NCBI GenBank assembly: GCA_029567325.1
Contig: JAKQLF010000139.1
Span: 1 to 48,578 of the forward strand
From: Bacteroidota bacterium
Lineage (GTDB): Bacteria > Bacteroidota > Bacteroidia > Chitinophagales > Saprospiraceae
Length of the DNA: 48,578 nt
Direction of reading: 5' to 3'
Under the pieces are notes generated by a model. The model was given only the letters and a program-made list of their open reading frames with translations. It made no database searches and was not told the DNA's origin. Position 1 is the first letter of the stretch. The number at the start of each line of letters is the position of its first letter. Positions 9,427-18,357 of this stretch are shown piece by piece. Made by a program: the position numbers and the translations under genes.

Positions 9427-9726
9427 TCTTTAGGATTATCAAATTACTTTTACTGGTTTACTAAGTAGTAGCTATTGATTACCTTGATCAGTGCTGACGA
9501 TAGTTTTTTGTCTTTTGACTAAAGATATGCATTTGATTTGATCATATTTTACCCAGCTTATTACTTGGATAACTTACTTTGAAGATGTTTTACTTTCCGC
9601 AACTAATGGCTAGTAAGGGAAACTCATTTAGTCATTGACATTGGGATACAGCTAGTGGTAGATCTGAGTATCATTAAACCCTCAACAGATTGATACAATT
9701 GATTGAAAGAAAAAGAGTCTCTGATA
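9427..9726. other. Intergenic region between convergent genes
   Basis: These 300 bases lie between two convergent genes. I see no credible reading frame, no strong terminator hairpin and no repeat. Confidence 0.5.
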
Positions 9727-12336
9727 CTATTCTTTGGATAAACTCTTATCGCTGAAACTTCCTAACCCGCACTCCAAGAAAGTTAAATACTCTTTAATTC
9801 CATCTTGATAGGGTCTCGGATTAGTGATGACTTCTTGATCTGGCGTGACCATCACATACAAAGGCTGGGCATTGTTTTCGAAATTAGCCATTTGAAAATC
9901 AGCCCACAATTTACCCACATTGCGAATGCGCTCATTGGTATATTTTGATCTCACGCCTTTATATTGGTCTCCCGTTGGATTGTCATCATCGCCATAAAGT
10001 GAAACCAATATGACATCTTCATTCAGGATTTTTCTTACGCGATCGTCTACCCAAATGTGTTCTTCTGTTTTGCGACAATTGACACACCCGTAACCAGTAA
10101 AATCAAGCAGTAGCGGCTTCCCCGTTTCTTTGGCATAAGCAAGACCTTCATAATAATCCTTAAAGCAATCGATACCCTGAGCACACTTAGTATAAGAAGT
10201 GTACTTAGAAGAAAGCGCCGGGTCTAGTGGTTTGCCTGGTAGAAAAAAATTGTAATGTGCAGGAGGTGCAAGACCACTCATCAATTTTAAAGAGTTATAA
10301 TCGCTCGTCTTGTCATTTACAAAAAAACCAGTAATCAAATAGATGGTAGAAATGGCTGCTAAAAGGCCAAAACCAATTCTAGTTTTAGAAAACTTTTTGA
10401 TGGGGCTATCATGTGGAAATTTGATAAAACCAAAGATATAAAATGTGATGGCAGCAAAAACCAAAACCCAAATGCCCATGAAAATCTCATATCTAAAAAT
10501 TCCCCAGTGGTTGGTCATATCTGCTACGGATAAAAACTTGAAGGCAAGGGCCAATTCGAGAAAACCCAAAACTACTTTTACACTGGTCATCCAACTGCCA
10601 GAGCGAGGTAAGGAATTGAGCCATGCCGGGAAAGCGGCAAATAGTCCGAATGGTAGAGCCAACGCTGTAGAAAATCCCAACATGACTGTGAATGGCCCGA
10701 CTACAGCCCCCTTGGTTGCTGCTTGCACCAAAGCCGTCCCCACTATGGGTCCCGTACAACTGAAAGAAACCAATGATAAGGTAAATGCCATAAAGAATAT
10801 GCCTACAAAGCCTCCTTTATCAGCCATCTTATCCGTATTGGTTGTCCATGAGCTTGGAAGAGTTAACTCATAAAATCCAAAAAAGGAAAAGGCAAATAAG
10901 ACAAATATGACAAAGAATATGGTATTTGCAATCCAGTTGGTTGATAATCTGTTGAGGGCTTCTGCCCCAAAAAATACGGTAACGAGTAAGCCTAATATGA
11001 CATAGATACCGATAATCGAAAGTCCATAAATCAAACCATTGACCCAACCTTTTCTTTTGGTATCTTTGGTAAAATAGGAAACCGTAATTGGAATCATTGG
11101 AAAAACGCAAGGAGTCAATAAAGCAAGAAGCCCACCACCAAAACCAAACAAGAAGGTCCAGAAAAGACCAGAACCCGTCGCTGACTTTAGAACTGCACCA
11201 CACTGCCCTACTGCACTTTTGAATGAATCATACAGTTTTGGAATCCTCTGATCCAACTTTCCCCCTTCGATTGATGGACCAATTGCAGCTGTGCTTCCGG
11301 CATCCAATATCGGTTGGCTGCCATCAAGCGCAAAATAAAAATCAACATCGGTAGGTGCAGTGCACGTCTGATCGTTGCAAGCCATAAAAGACAAATATCC
11401 TTTTATTGGTTTTGAAGCGTCACTCACTTCTATGGTCTGTTCTATGGTAAATGGTTGATCTGAGAGATATTTGATCACATAGGCATTGAAATATGGATCG
11501 ACACCTTCCTTTTTATGCCCCTTTTCTTCCGAGCTAATTATTTTGACTAGGCCTTCCTTTTCTTCAAAAGTTATGGAAGTCGGAATCGGACCGTCCTCAC
11601 TAGATTTTTGGGAATAAATTGCCCAGCCATCTTCTGCCTTTCCTGAATAAATGAGTTTAAATGTGCGAGCATCCAATTGCTCATAATTGAATGTCCACTT
11701 TACTGGATTGTAGAGTCCAGTACTTGGGCTTGATTGTGTAGGATTTTGAATGCCTACAACAGCGTTTATTTGAGTTTTTGGAGCTTCAGCCAGGTCGCCA
11801 GATGGGCTTGTTGGCTTATCGCCTAGGTTTTTTTTTTCAGTTTCAGCAGGATATACTGCTCCCGATTTTCCTCCAGCACTTTCAAACTTAAAAGAAAAAT
11901 CAACATCTTTTGGAGGTAAACAAGTCTGGTCATCACAAGTCATGTAGGTCAAATAACCAGATGTTGGTTTAGACGCATCTTTTACTTTGATCTTTTGCTT
12001 GATGATGAAAGCTTTTTTGGAAGAATACTTGATGACAAATGCGTCAAACAAAGGATCTACACCTTCTTTTTTATCACCTGATTCTACCGCTTTTCCAAGT
12101 AATTCAATGCCATCTTGATTTTCGAAAGTGATGCTGGTCGGAATTGGACCATTGTCTTCTGTATATAGAGAATAAGTATACCAACCAGCTTTGATGTCTG
12201 CTTTAAATACAAGTGTATATTCTGAATCTGAAATTTTTTCTTTGGAAAAAGACCACTTCACTGGAGATTGAGCAGCTACCAAGGTCGTGAAGAAAGAGAT
12301 GATAAGTAAAAGATAATTTTGTTTTGAAAATCCCAT
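9727..12336 (-). CDS. dsbD: DsbD-like protein-disulfide reductase with duplicated N-terminal domain
   Basis: This 869-residue envelope protein passes electrons from cytoplasmic thioredoxin to periplasmic thiol proteins. After a signal peptide (1-23) come two homologous DsbD-alpha/DsbC-corrector-type domains at about 25-150 and 210-335. Each has a Cys pair in the same context (C134/C139 in TCDDQTC; C320/C325 in ACNDQTC) and a shared GPIPTSITF. About eight membrane helices follow (roughly 390-680), with the conserved redox cysteines C410 (TPCVFP) and C527 (SCTGP). The C-terminal thioredoxin domain carries CVNC at 751-754. The duplicated N-terminal domain differs from the single one in E. coli DsbD. 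It likely serves cytochrome c maturation or envelope thiol repair; a di-haem cytochrome is encoded nearby. Confidence 0.93.
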   Translation of the reverse strand: MGFSKQNYLLLIISFFTTLVAAQSPVKWSFSKEKISDSEYTLVFKADIKAGWYTYSLYTEDNGPIPTSITFENQDGIELLGKAVESGDKKEGVDPLFDAFVIKYSSKKAFIIKQKIKVKDASKPTSGYLTYMTCDDQTCLPPKDVDFSFKFESAGGKSGAVYPAETEKKNLGDKPTSPSGDLAEAPKTQINAVVGIQNPTQSSPSTGLYNPVKWTFNYEQLDARTFKLIYSGKAEDGWAIYSQKSSEDGPIPTSITFEEKEGLVKIISSEEKGHKKEGVDPYFNAYVIKYLSDQPFTIEQTIEVSDASKPIKGYLSFMACNDQTCTAPTDVDFYFALDGSQPILDAGSTAAIGPSIEGGKLDQRIPKLYDSFKSAVGQCGAVLKSATGSGLFWTFLFGFGGGLLALLTPCVFPMIPITVSYFTKDTKRKGWVNGLIYGLSIIGIYVILGLLVTVFFGAEALNRLSTNWIANTIFFVIFVLFAFSFFGFYELTLPSSWTTNTDKMADKGGFVGIFFMAFTLSLVSFSCTGPIVGTALVQAATKGAVVGPFTVMLGFSTALALPFGLFAAFPAWLNSLPRSGSWMTSVKVVLGFLELALAFKFLSVADMTNHWGIFRYEIFMGIWVLVFAAITFYIFGFIKFPHDSPIKKFSKTRIGFGLLAAISTIYLITGFFVNDKTSDYNSLKLMSGLAPPAHYNFFLPGKPLDPALSSKYTSYTKCAQGIDCFKDYYEGLAYAKETGKPLLLDFTGYGCVNCRKTEEHIWVDDRVRKILNEDVILVSLYGDDDNPTGDQYKGVRSKYTNERIRNVGKLWADFQMANFENNAQPLYVMVTPDQEVITNPRPYQDGIKEYLTFLECGLGSFSDKSLSKE

Positions 12337-12398
12337 TTGACTTGTATTGAAATTCTTAGTTCACTGAATTTTAAGGTTGTGCAAAGATGCAAACACTA

Positions 12399-12406
12399 CA
12401 AAAGTA
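12399..12406 (-). promoter_or_regulatory. Bacteroidota -7 box for the dsbD-like gene
   Basis: Read on the minus strand this is TACTTTTG, an exact match to TAnnTTTG, ending 62 bases before the start codon. A TTTG lies upstream but with short spacing, so the -33 element is unconvincing. Confidence 0.45.
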
Positions 12407-12592
12407 AACAATTGAAAGACCAAATTATTTTTCATAGCCTGAATTTAAAAAAACATTAACCCAGCATATCCTTGATTGAATGTAAATGTTAAAATGTAGG
12501 AGAATTTTACCAGTGTTATGGAAATGACCGGCCATATTTTTTCTGATTTATATCTCAAACATTATTTCTGACAGATTTATGAAAAAATACAT

Positions 12593-12600
12593 TACATTTG
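12593..12600 (+). promoter_or_regulatory. Bacteroidota -7 box for the THX gene
   Basis: TACATTTG matches TAnnTTTG exactly and ends 20 bases before the ATG. A TTCTG about 22 bases upstream may be the -33 element. The implied untranslated leader is very short. Confidence 0.55.
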
Positions 12601-12620
12601 CGCTCTAAAATTTTTACATC

Positions 12621-12734
12621 ATGGGAAGAGGAGACAGACGTACCAAAAAGGGCAAGATATCCATTAGTTCATATGGCAAAACCAGACCTAAGGCGAAAAT
12701 CACGTCACCAAAGAAAAAAGCGGTTACTAAGTAA
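12621..12734 (+). CDS. 30S ribosomal protein THX
   Basis: This 37-codon gene encodes a strongly basic peptide beginning MGRGDRRTKKGKIS and continuing with SYGKTRPK, then a Lys-rich end. That is the signature of ribosomal protein THX, which sits in the head of the 30S subunit and stabilises 16S rRNA. The length is typical for Bacteroidota THX. It stands alone, with its own promoter box and a terminator built from its last codons, so it appears monocistronic. The call rests on residue pattern and length and is confident despite the small size. Confidence 0.92.
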   Translation: MGRGDRRTKKGKISISSYGKTRPKAKITSPKKKAVTK

Positions 12735-12745
12735 TCGCTTTTTTT
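12714..12745 (+). terminator. Intrinsic terminator overlapping the THX stop codon
   Basis: GCGGTTAC (12720-12727) pairs with GTAATCGC (12731-12738), with one G-U pair and the triloop TAA. Six A bases before and seven T bases after extend the stem and supply the U-tract. The hairpin begins within the last codons and its 3' arm contains the stop codon. Confidence 0.85.
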
Positions 12746-12981
12746 ATTTTTAGTGCGCTCTATTGGGCTTTCCTTTGCCTATTCCTTCTTTTTAATTCCA
12801 AAAACAATTTCTTTTCTACTGTAAACTTGTGTACCAATTCTTACGTTTTGTAATGGTAAATGATGATGATGATGTTATCATCACTTATTACTTTTTAATT
12901 ATTAACTAGCCTTAGCTTTTTTTATAAAGCAACACCATTTTAAATATTGCTGACCGCTCTGGCCTGTTAACTTTTACTTGA

Positions 12982-14400
12982 ATGATAAACTTTACCATGT
13001 TGAAGAAAACTTTTGTACTCGGGTCCATCTTTTTATTCTTATTGATTGAGCTATCTTGCAAGAAGGAAGAAATCATTGAAGATTGTACAGATTGCCGCAC
13101 TTTCATCCCTGCCTCAAGTCAACGAACAGGAGATGCAGAAAAGGGAAAAAACTATCTATCGTACGGTGATTTTGTAGATAGCGGCATACCATCAGATCTT
13201 TTCAATAGTACTTTAGGATTGTTTCTAGGAAAGGACAATTCTCTACAAAGAACGGGAATCAACCAAGATCTCAATTTTGCTTATACAAGATTTATCAATA
13301 AAGATGGTGTAGACCTCATTGCTCCCAATTGTTATCAATGTCATGCTGGTTATGTAGATGGAAAATTCATGATCGGTTTAGGGAATACTTTTGCAGATTT
13401 TACAGGCAATCAAGCGGCTTTTGCAGGTATCTTGGATCAGGCTGTGGCGGCCAGATATGGACAAAATTCCAAAGAAATGACTGCATATGCGCCTTTTTCG
13501 AGAGCAGTTAAAGTATTGGGAGATAAATTAAGCACTCAAACAGTGGGATCAAATTCAGCAGATAAATTGGCTTTGGTCTTGGCTGCACATAGAAAACAAG
13601 ATGACCTCACTTGGCAAGAAACACCGTCTTTTGCCATTCCGCAGTCAGTTTATCCTGTAGATGTTCCTGCTTGGTGGCTATTGAAAAAGAAAAATGCCAT
13701 GTTTCATACTGCTGAAGGAAGAGGAGATTTTGCCAGGTTGATGATGGCTTCTAGTTTGCTTACACTTCAGGATACAGTAAAAGCTAGGTCAGTAGACCAA
13801 AATTTTAAGGATGTACTTGCTTATTTGCTCACATTGACTCCTCCCAAATATACAGGGACTATTGACCAATCATTGGCTTCAACAGGTAAAACATTATTTC
13901 TCAAAAATTGCGCAAAATGTCACGGAGAAAACGAAGGCCCAAATAGCTATCCAAACTTTCTAGTTTCTCAAAAAGAAGTGGGTACTGACCCCTCTGTGAT
14001 TGAGTTTTATAAAAATAATCAAGCATTCACCACTTGGTACAATGGTTCATGGTTTTCAAAAAATCCATTTGGTGCAAACCTTACTCCAGGTGATGGATAT
14101 GTTGCTCCGCCACTAGATGGCATTTGGGCGAGTGCCCCATACTTTCACAATGGATCTGTACCCACTTTGGCTGATATTTTAAACAGCAAAAATCGACCAG
14201 TTTATTGGCAAAAGGCAAACAATCCCAATAATTACGATCATCAAAAAATGGGCTTGAAATATGAGGTAACCACTGCTAAAACGGATCCTTACACTTTTGA
14301 TACAACCATCAAAGGATATAGCAATCAAGGACACACTTACGGAGACATTTTGAATAGCAATGAAAAACTTGCCATCATAGAGTATTTAAAAACTCTGTAA
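12982..14400 (+). CDS. Di-haem cytochrome c lipoprotein (RoxA/cytochrome c peroxidase-like)
   Basis: The product (472 residues from 12982, or 467 from the second ATG at 12997) starts with a lipoprotein signal ending in LIELSC. It should be tethered in the periplasm or outer membrane. Two haem-binding CXXCH motifs are visible: CYQCH at residue 117 and CAKCH at residue 310. A late block reads PPLDGIWASAPYFHNGSVP followed by TLADIL. That block is typical of the RoxA-like and di-haem peroxidase-related cytochromes. The substrate cannot be told from sequence; peroxide reduction, electron relay or oxidative cleavage are all possible. A weak TAACTTTT box lies at 12967-12974. The gene converges on the FAS1 gene. 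Confidence 0.85.
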   Translation: MINFTMLKKTFVLGSIFLFLLIELSCKKEEIIEDCTDCRTFIPASSQRTGDAEKGKNYLSYGDFVDSGIPSDLFNSTLGLFLGKDNSLQRTGINQDLNFAYTRFINKDGVDLIAPNCYQCHAGYVDGKFMIGLGNTFADFTGNQAAFAGILDQAVAARYGQNSKEMTAYAPFSRAVKVLGDKLSTQTVGSNSADKLALVLAAHRKQDDLTWQETPSFAIPQSVYPVDVPAWWLLKKKNAMFHTAEGRGDFARLMMASSLLTLQDTVKARSVDQNFKDVLAYLLTLTPPKYTGTIDQSLASTGKTLFLKNCAKCHGENEGPNSYPNFLVSQKEVGTDPSVIEFYKNNQAFTTWYNGSWFSKNPFGANLTPGDGYVAPPLDGIWASAPYFHNGSVPTLADILNSKNRPVYWQKANNPNNYDHQKMGLKYEVTTAKTDPYTFDTTIKGYSNQGHTYGDILNSNEKLAIIEYLKTL

Positions 14401-14425
14401 CAATGATTATTGAATTTTCCTTAAT

Positions 14426-14519
14426 AACCATTAGGGAATAGATAAATCAAAAGTGTATTGATTTTGTCTCTTTGAAACATTTTACAATACAGTAATAAGA
14501 TATCTATTCCCTTATGGTT
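14426..14519. repeat. 19-bp inverted repeat spanning the gap between convergent genes
   Basis: Positions 14426-14444 (AACCATTAGGGAATAGATA) are the reverse complement of 14501-14519 with one mismatch. The 56-base spacer contains a smaller hairpin (AAATCAA / TTGATTT). It may act as a bidirectional termination structure or be a remnant of a small mobile element. No T-tract follows directly on the minus strand. Confidence 0.6.
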
Positions 14520-14540
14520 TGAATTTTTATGACTCTTTGT

Positions 14541-15080
14541 TTACGGCATAATTACCGTGTCGATGATGTGTACGATGCCGTTTGAAGCATTGATGTCTGC
14601 TGCAATAACTGCTGACTTTCCTCCTTTTGCATCTGTAATAATGATGTTATCACCTGATAATGCCACCTGAAATTTTGCGCCAGAAACTGCAGTTACCGAC
14701 AATTTACCACCATTTGCTTTGATAGCGCCACTGATTTCTGCCTTACTCAATTTGACTGGAAGTACGTGATAAGTTAAAATCGCTGTGAGCTTGCTTTTAT
14801 TTTCAGGTTTTAATAAACTAGCCAATGCTTCTCCGTCTATTTTTCCAAATGCCTGATTGTTTGGAGCCAGAACGGTGAATGGGCCATCGCTTTTGAGCGT
14901 AGCAACCAGGTCTGCTGCCTTTACTGCTGCTACAAGCGTTGTGAGTTGATCTGAAGAAACGGCCACGTCAACAATATCTGCAGTTGCGGATTGTTTTTTG
15001 TGATGATTTTGAGCGTTTCCTACTTGATTAAATAAGAACATTGGAGCTGCTACGAGCATTGCAAGGATTACTTTTTTCAT
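14541..15080 (-). CDS. Secreted fasciclin (FAS1) domain protein
   Basis: This 179-residue protein has a signal peptide (1-23, ending NAQ), a short His/Lys-rich linker and one FAS1 domain at about 35-178. Visible FAS1 marks are the H1 box FTVLAPNNQAF at 68-78, the central YHV at 104-106, and NGIVHIIDTVIMP at the end. Bacterial FAS1 proteins are secreted adhesion or matrix proteins. It is transcribed divergently from an ECF sigma / anti-sigma pair 158 bases away. This resembles the Mycobacterium arrangement in which SigK/RskA control the FAS1 proteins MPT70 and MPT83, so it is a likely target of the neighbouring sigma factor (inference). Confidence 0.92.
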   Translation of the reverse strand: MKKVILAMLVAAPMFLFNQVGNAQNHHKKQSATADIVDVAVSSDQLTTLVAAVKAADLVATLKSDGPFTVLAPNNQAFGKIDGEALASLLKPENKSKLTAILTYHVLPVKLSKAEISGAIKANGGKLSVTAVSGAKFQVALSGDNIIITDAKGGKSAVIAADINASNGIVHIIDTVIMP

Positions 15081-15238
15081 TTTTAAAACATCTTTTTTTG
15101 TTCGATTAATAAATTATTTATTCGAAAAGCTTTTCTAAATGGATATACAGGAAAAAGATCGGCTTGGATGTTTTTAAGTGAAAAAAACTTTTCAAGTGAT
15201 CGGTTGTTCATTTTCTACACTATACCACAACCACTGGA
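15081..15238. promoter_or_regulatory. Divergent promoter region between FAS1 and ECF sigma genes
   Basis: These 158 bases must hold both promoters. They contain a perfect 12-base palindrome GAAAAGCTTTTC at 15124-15135 and two GATCGG copies (near 15157 and 15199), the second followed by TTGTTCATTTTC. They could be sigma or regulator contacts, but I cannot assign -35 and -10 elements. Confidence 0.35.
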
Positions 15239-15787
15239 ATGGCCGTTGAAAAAAAGCTGGAAGAAGAAATCATGACCTTGTACGATAAATACAATAATGC
15301 CCTATTTGGGATCATTTTAAGAATTGTAAAAGATCAACACATAGCTGAAGAAGTTTTACAGGATACTTTTGTAAAAATTTGGCAGAACTTAGATCATTAT
15401 CAATCATCAAAAGCATCTATTTTTACATGGATGAGTAAAATTGCAAGAAATTTATCAATCAACGCCATTCAATCCAAAGCAGTAAAAAAAGCTGGCTTCA
15501 CTTACAGTATGGATCAACTGAAAGAGGACAATATTGCTGAAAATAACATCAACGAAAATTTTGACTTGCGCACACACATCAACATCCTCAATCATGATCA
15601 AAAACAAATCATAGAATTGGTATATTTCAATGGATTTACACATCAGGAAACCCACCAACATCTGGGCATTCCACTGGGCACTGTAAAATCCAGAATAAAA
15701 TTGGCGCTCAATTCCTTATCTCATTTATTTTTTGTTTCAGACTCTACCAAGTTTCTTATTTTCTTTTTATTAATCCAATGGCAATGA
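15239..15787 (+). CDS. ECF-family RNA polymerase sigma factor
   Basis: This 182-residue protein has the two-domain sigma-70 ECF layout. Region 2 spans about residues 15-80 (LYDKYNNALF, then AEEVLQDTFVKIWQ, TWMSKIARNLSIN). Region 4 spans about 112-165, with the helix-turn-helix GFTHQETHQHLGIPLGTVKS at 132-151. It directs polymerase to a small regulon, probably on an envelope signal. The last residues are unusually hydrophobic (FLIFFLLIQWQ). The gene overlaps the anti-sigma gene by 10 bases, indicating translational coupling. Pairing with RskA-like anti-sigma and a FAS1 protein suggests the SigK-like group. Confidence 0.95.
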   Translation: MAVEKKLEEEIMTLYDKYNNALFGIILRIVKDQHIAEEVLQDTFVKIWQNLDHYQSSKASIFTWMSKIARNLSINAIQSKAVKKAGFTYSMDQLKEDNIAENNINENFDLRTHINILNHDQKQIIELVYFNGFTHQETHQHLGIPLGTVKSRIKLALNSLSHLFFVSDSTKFLIFFLLIQWQ

Positions 15788-16560
15788 CAAAAGAAGAATT
15801 TATCAATAGCGGCTTACTGGAAGAATTTGTACTTGGCCTGACCTCCGAGCATCAAGACAAAGTAGTGCTGGAACATTTGGATATGTATCCAGATTTGTGT
15901 CCACAATTGAAAAAATGGGAATTTAGTTTGGAAGAATTGGCCAGAAAAAACGCTATTGCTCCATCTAGCGATTTAAAGAATAGATTGCAACAAAAGCTTG
16001 ATTTCCATGATACCAACAGTGCTGCCATACTTAAAAAAGCGAATAATACCTCGCTCATAAATCGCAAATTTTGGATGAATATTGCCGCCACGTACTTACT
16101 TTTTGCCACTCTTGGTTTGATTTACTTTGCTTATCAAAACAGGCAACTATCCAAGCAGAGTGAGCAATTGGTGATGGAAAATGCAAAATTATCAGCAGAA
16201 AAAAATGACCTTGAATCAGTCAATAGAAAGTTTTCATTTGTACGTGAAGTAGAAACTCAAGTTTTGCAATTTAGTGACAAAAATAAGCCAGTTGGAACCG
16301 TCTTCATCAATCATTCTTTACAGAAAACTTCTTTCAAAATTAGTAATTTGGCAAGTCCACCCGCCCAAAAAGTTTTCCAAATGTGGGCTGATGTAGATGG
16401 TGAAATGGTCAGCTTAGGTGTACTCGATGCTCCTCAAAATGGAGATCTCATTGATTTACCGTACATGAAAAATGCCACTTCTTTGAATATCACCATTGAA
16501 CCATTGGGTGGTAGTAAAACACCTACTGTTGCAAATTTGGTCGCAACAATAGTGATTTAA
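15778..16560 (+). CDS. RskA-like anti-sigma factor
   Basis: This 260-residue membrane protein has a cytoplasmic N-terminal segment (1-95) with the anti-sigma start pattern SGLLEEFVLGLTS. One membrane helix lies at about 98-119. A coiled-coil-like stretch follows at 121-155 (QLSKQSEQLVMENAKLSAEK). The periplasmic anti-sigma-K domain covers about 170-260 (KVFQMWADVDGEMVSLGVLD; FNITIEPLGGS-type end, here LNITIEPLGGS). It should hold the preceding sigma factor inactive and release it by regulated proteolysis. The start overlaps the sigma gene. There is no zinc-binding His/Cys motif in the N-terminus. Confidence 0.9.
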   Translation: MAMTKEEFINSGLLEEFVLGLTSEHQDKVVLEHLDMYPDLCPQLKKWEFSLEELARKNAIAPSSDLKNRLQQKLDFHDTNSAAILKKANNTSLINRKFWMNIAATYLLFATLGLIYFAYQNRQLSKQSEQLVMENAKLSAEKNDLESVNRKFSFVREVETQVLQFSDKNKPVGTVFINHSLQKTSFKISNLASPPAQKVFQMWADVDGEMVSLGVLDAPQNGDLIDLPYMKNATSLNITIEPLGGSKTPTVANLVATIVI

Positions 16561-16638
16561 AAGCTAAAAGCTTAGTCAATAATTTTTTCCACGAGCGCTA
16601 AAATTGGATTCATTGCTCCAAATTTGTCAAGAACTTAT

Positions 16639-18257
16639 TTAGTCCTTGTGAATTATGAATTCACTAAACAACCTGAGGTAGACACCATTGCTCCACCCAA
16701 AGCCGTCTTGCACGGGGTATTCTCCACCACCCGCTTCCAAACTTAAATCAAAAACATTGTATTTTTCTACCATTTTGTGGGTGTTACTGTATACTCGATC
16801 GTTGTTTTTAATCCATGACATGGCAATTTTTTTAGCTACTTCTCCCTGCCCATATTTCCGAAGCCCCTCAATGGCCATCCATTGCAAAGGAGCCCAGCCA
16901 TTAGGCGCGTCCCATTGTTGACCTGAATTTACCAAAGTAGTAGTAAGTCCTCCAGGTTTTAAAAATAACTGTTCTAGATTTCTGGCTACTGCCTTTGCCT
17001 GTTCGTCGTTTGCCAAACCAAAAAACAAAGGATATGCCGCAGCAAGAGTCATTGACTCCTTTTGTTTACCTTCTTTGAAATCATAGTCAAAATAAAAGCC
17101 CCGCTCTTCATTCCAAAAATATTGATCAAAGATTTCCTTTCTTTTGGCAGCATAACCGCCGTAGGTAAGGTTTTTGTTCGATGTCCTGCTTCAATTGCAG
17201 CTTTTTCCAATGTTTTTTCCAAATGGTACAAAAGAGCATTTAAATCAACCGGAAGGATATCAATGGTGTGAATAGTTGCCAAAGTCTTCCCATCTTTAAA
17301 CCATCTGGAAGAAAAATCCCAGCCAGATTCAGCACCAGCTCTGAGATTTTTATATACTTCCTCTGGATTGCGACCAGAAGCTTTTGCGGTTGCCAAATCT
17401 TCTTTGTAAGCCTCGGGTCTTGGAGTAGCAAGATCATCGTAGTAACGATTGAGGACCATAAAAGTATCCAATCTCACAGTGCGTCCAACGGCCTTCACCT
17501 CATCACCGGGAACCTCATCAATCAATTGGAATTGCTCCATCCAATAGGTGTGTTCTTTTTCCAATTGCGGGAGATACTTTACCAGAATTTTTGGGTCTTG
17601 TTTGGCATTTGCCAATAAATTGACCATGGCTGCAAAAAATGGAGGTTGAGACCTGCCGAGATAATAAGATCTGTTCCCGTTGGGTATGTGGCCATATTCG
17701 TCAATCAAAAAGGCAAAATTATCTACCATCAGTTGTATAGTAGAATCCTTTTCGGAAACTTCGAGTCCCAACATAGTAAAGTAACTATCCCAGTAATAAA
17801 TTTCTCCAAATCGTCCACCAGGTACGATATAAGTATAAGGCAGGGGCAACAAAGTCCCCACTTGCACATCTGGTTTTCGCATCAAAAATGTCCACAAGGT
17901 ATCAATGTGTTCGGCCGTTGATTTGGTGGTGTCTACAACAAATGCATTGCCCACTGCCTTTGGTAAGTCAAAAAATTCCAAAACAAAATTTTTAATGTCA
18001 AATCCGACTCCATTTTTCCTTTTTTCATATTCTTCCATTATTTCGGCAATAGGTTTTTTGGGAATGCAGTCGACAAATGTTTTTGAATCTGGAAAAACGC
18101 CTCCAAGTTGGACCGCTTCAAATAATCCGGGCATATCCACATCATAAGCCAGATAGGATCGTTCCTTTTCAGACACAATTCTTTCTCCCGATGGAGAAGT
18201 TTCTTTACAGGAAATGATTACAAATAGGATGATGAATAAGGAAAATAGCTTTTGCAT
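16639..18257 (-). pseudogene. Periplasmic trehalase (GH37) interrupted by one frameshift
   Basis: Two frames together make one trehalase of about 539 residues, which splits trehalose into two glucose molecules. The 5' frame (18257-17049) has a lipoprotein signal ending VIISC17. It also carries GH37 signature 1, PGGRFGEIYYWDSYF, at 146-160. The 3' frame (ending 16639) carries signature 2, QWDAPNGWAPLQW. The frame is lost near 17171-17175, a run of five T (A on the coding strand). One extra A there would join ...AGHRTKN directly to LTYGGYAAKRKEIF and then FDQYFWNEE. Homology therefore continues in the -1-corrected frame with no other damage. It could be a recent mutation, a phase-variable tract, or an assembly error. 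As read, the product lacks its C-terminal quarter. Confidence 0.88.
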
Positions 18258-18357
18258 GCCGAACGATTGAATTTCAAAATTAAAAAAATTAACCGAAGAA
18301 AATCATGGCATTACTTTAAACTCAAGATTAAGCATATCTGGCCGGCAATCAAGGCAA

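Noticed and set aside
10445-10873. 142-codon open frame on the plus strand
   Set aside because: It lies wholly inside the dsbD-like gene on the opposite strand and its composition follows the membrane-helix codons of that gene; it is a shadow frame.
12852-12908. 18-codon frame with a GAT microsatellite (MVNDDDDVIITYY...)
   Set aside because: Simple repeat sequence with no family resemblance and no conserved context; chance frame.
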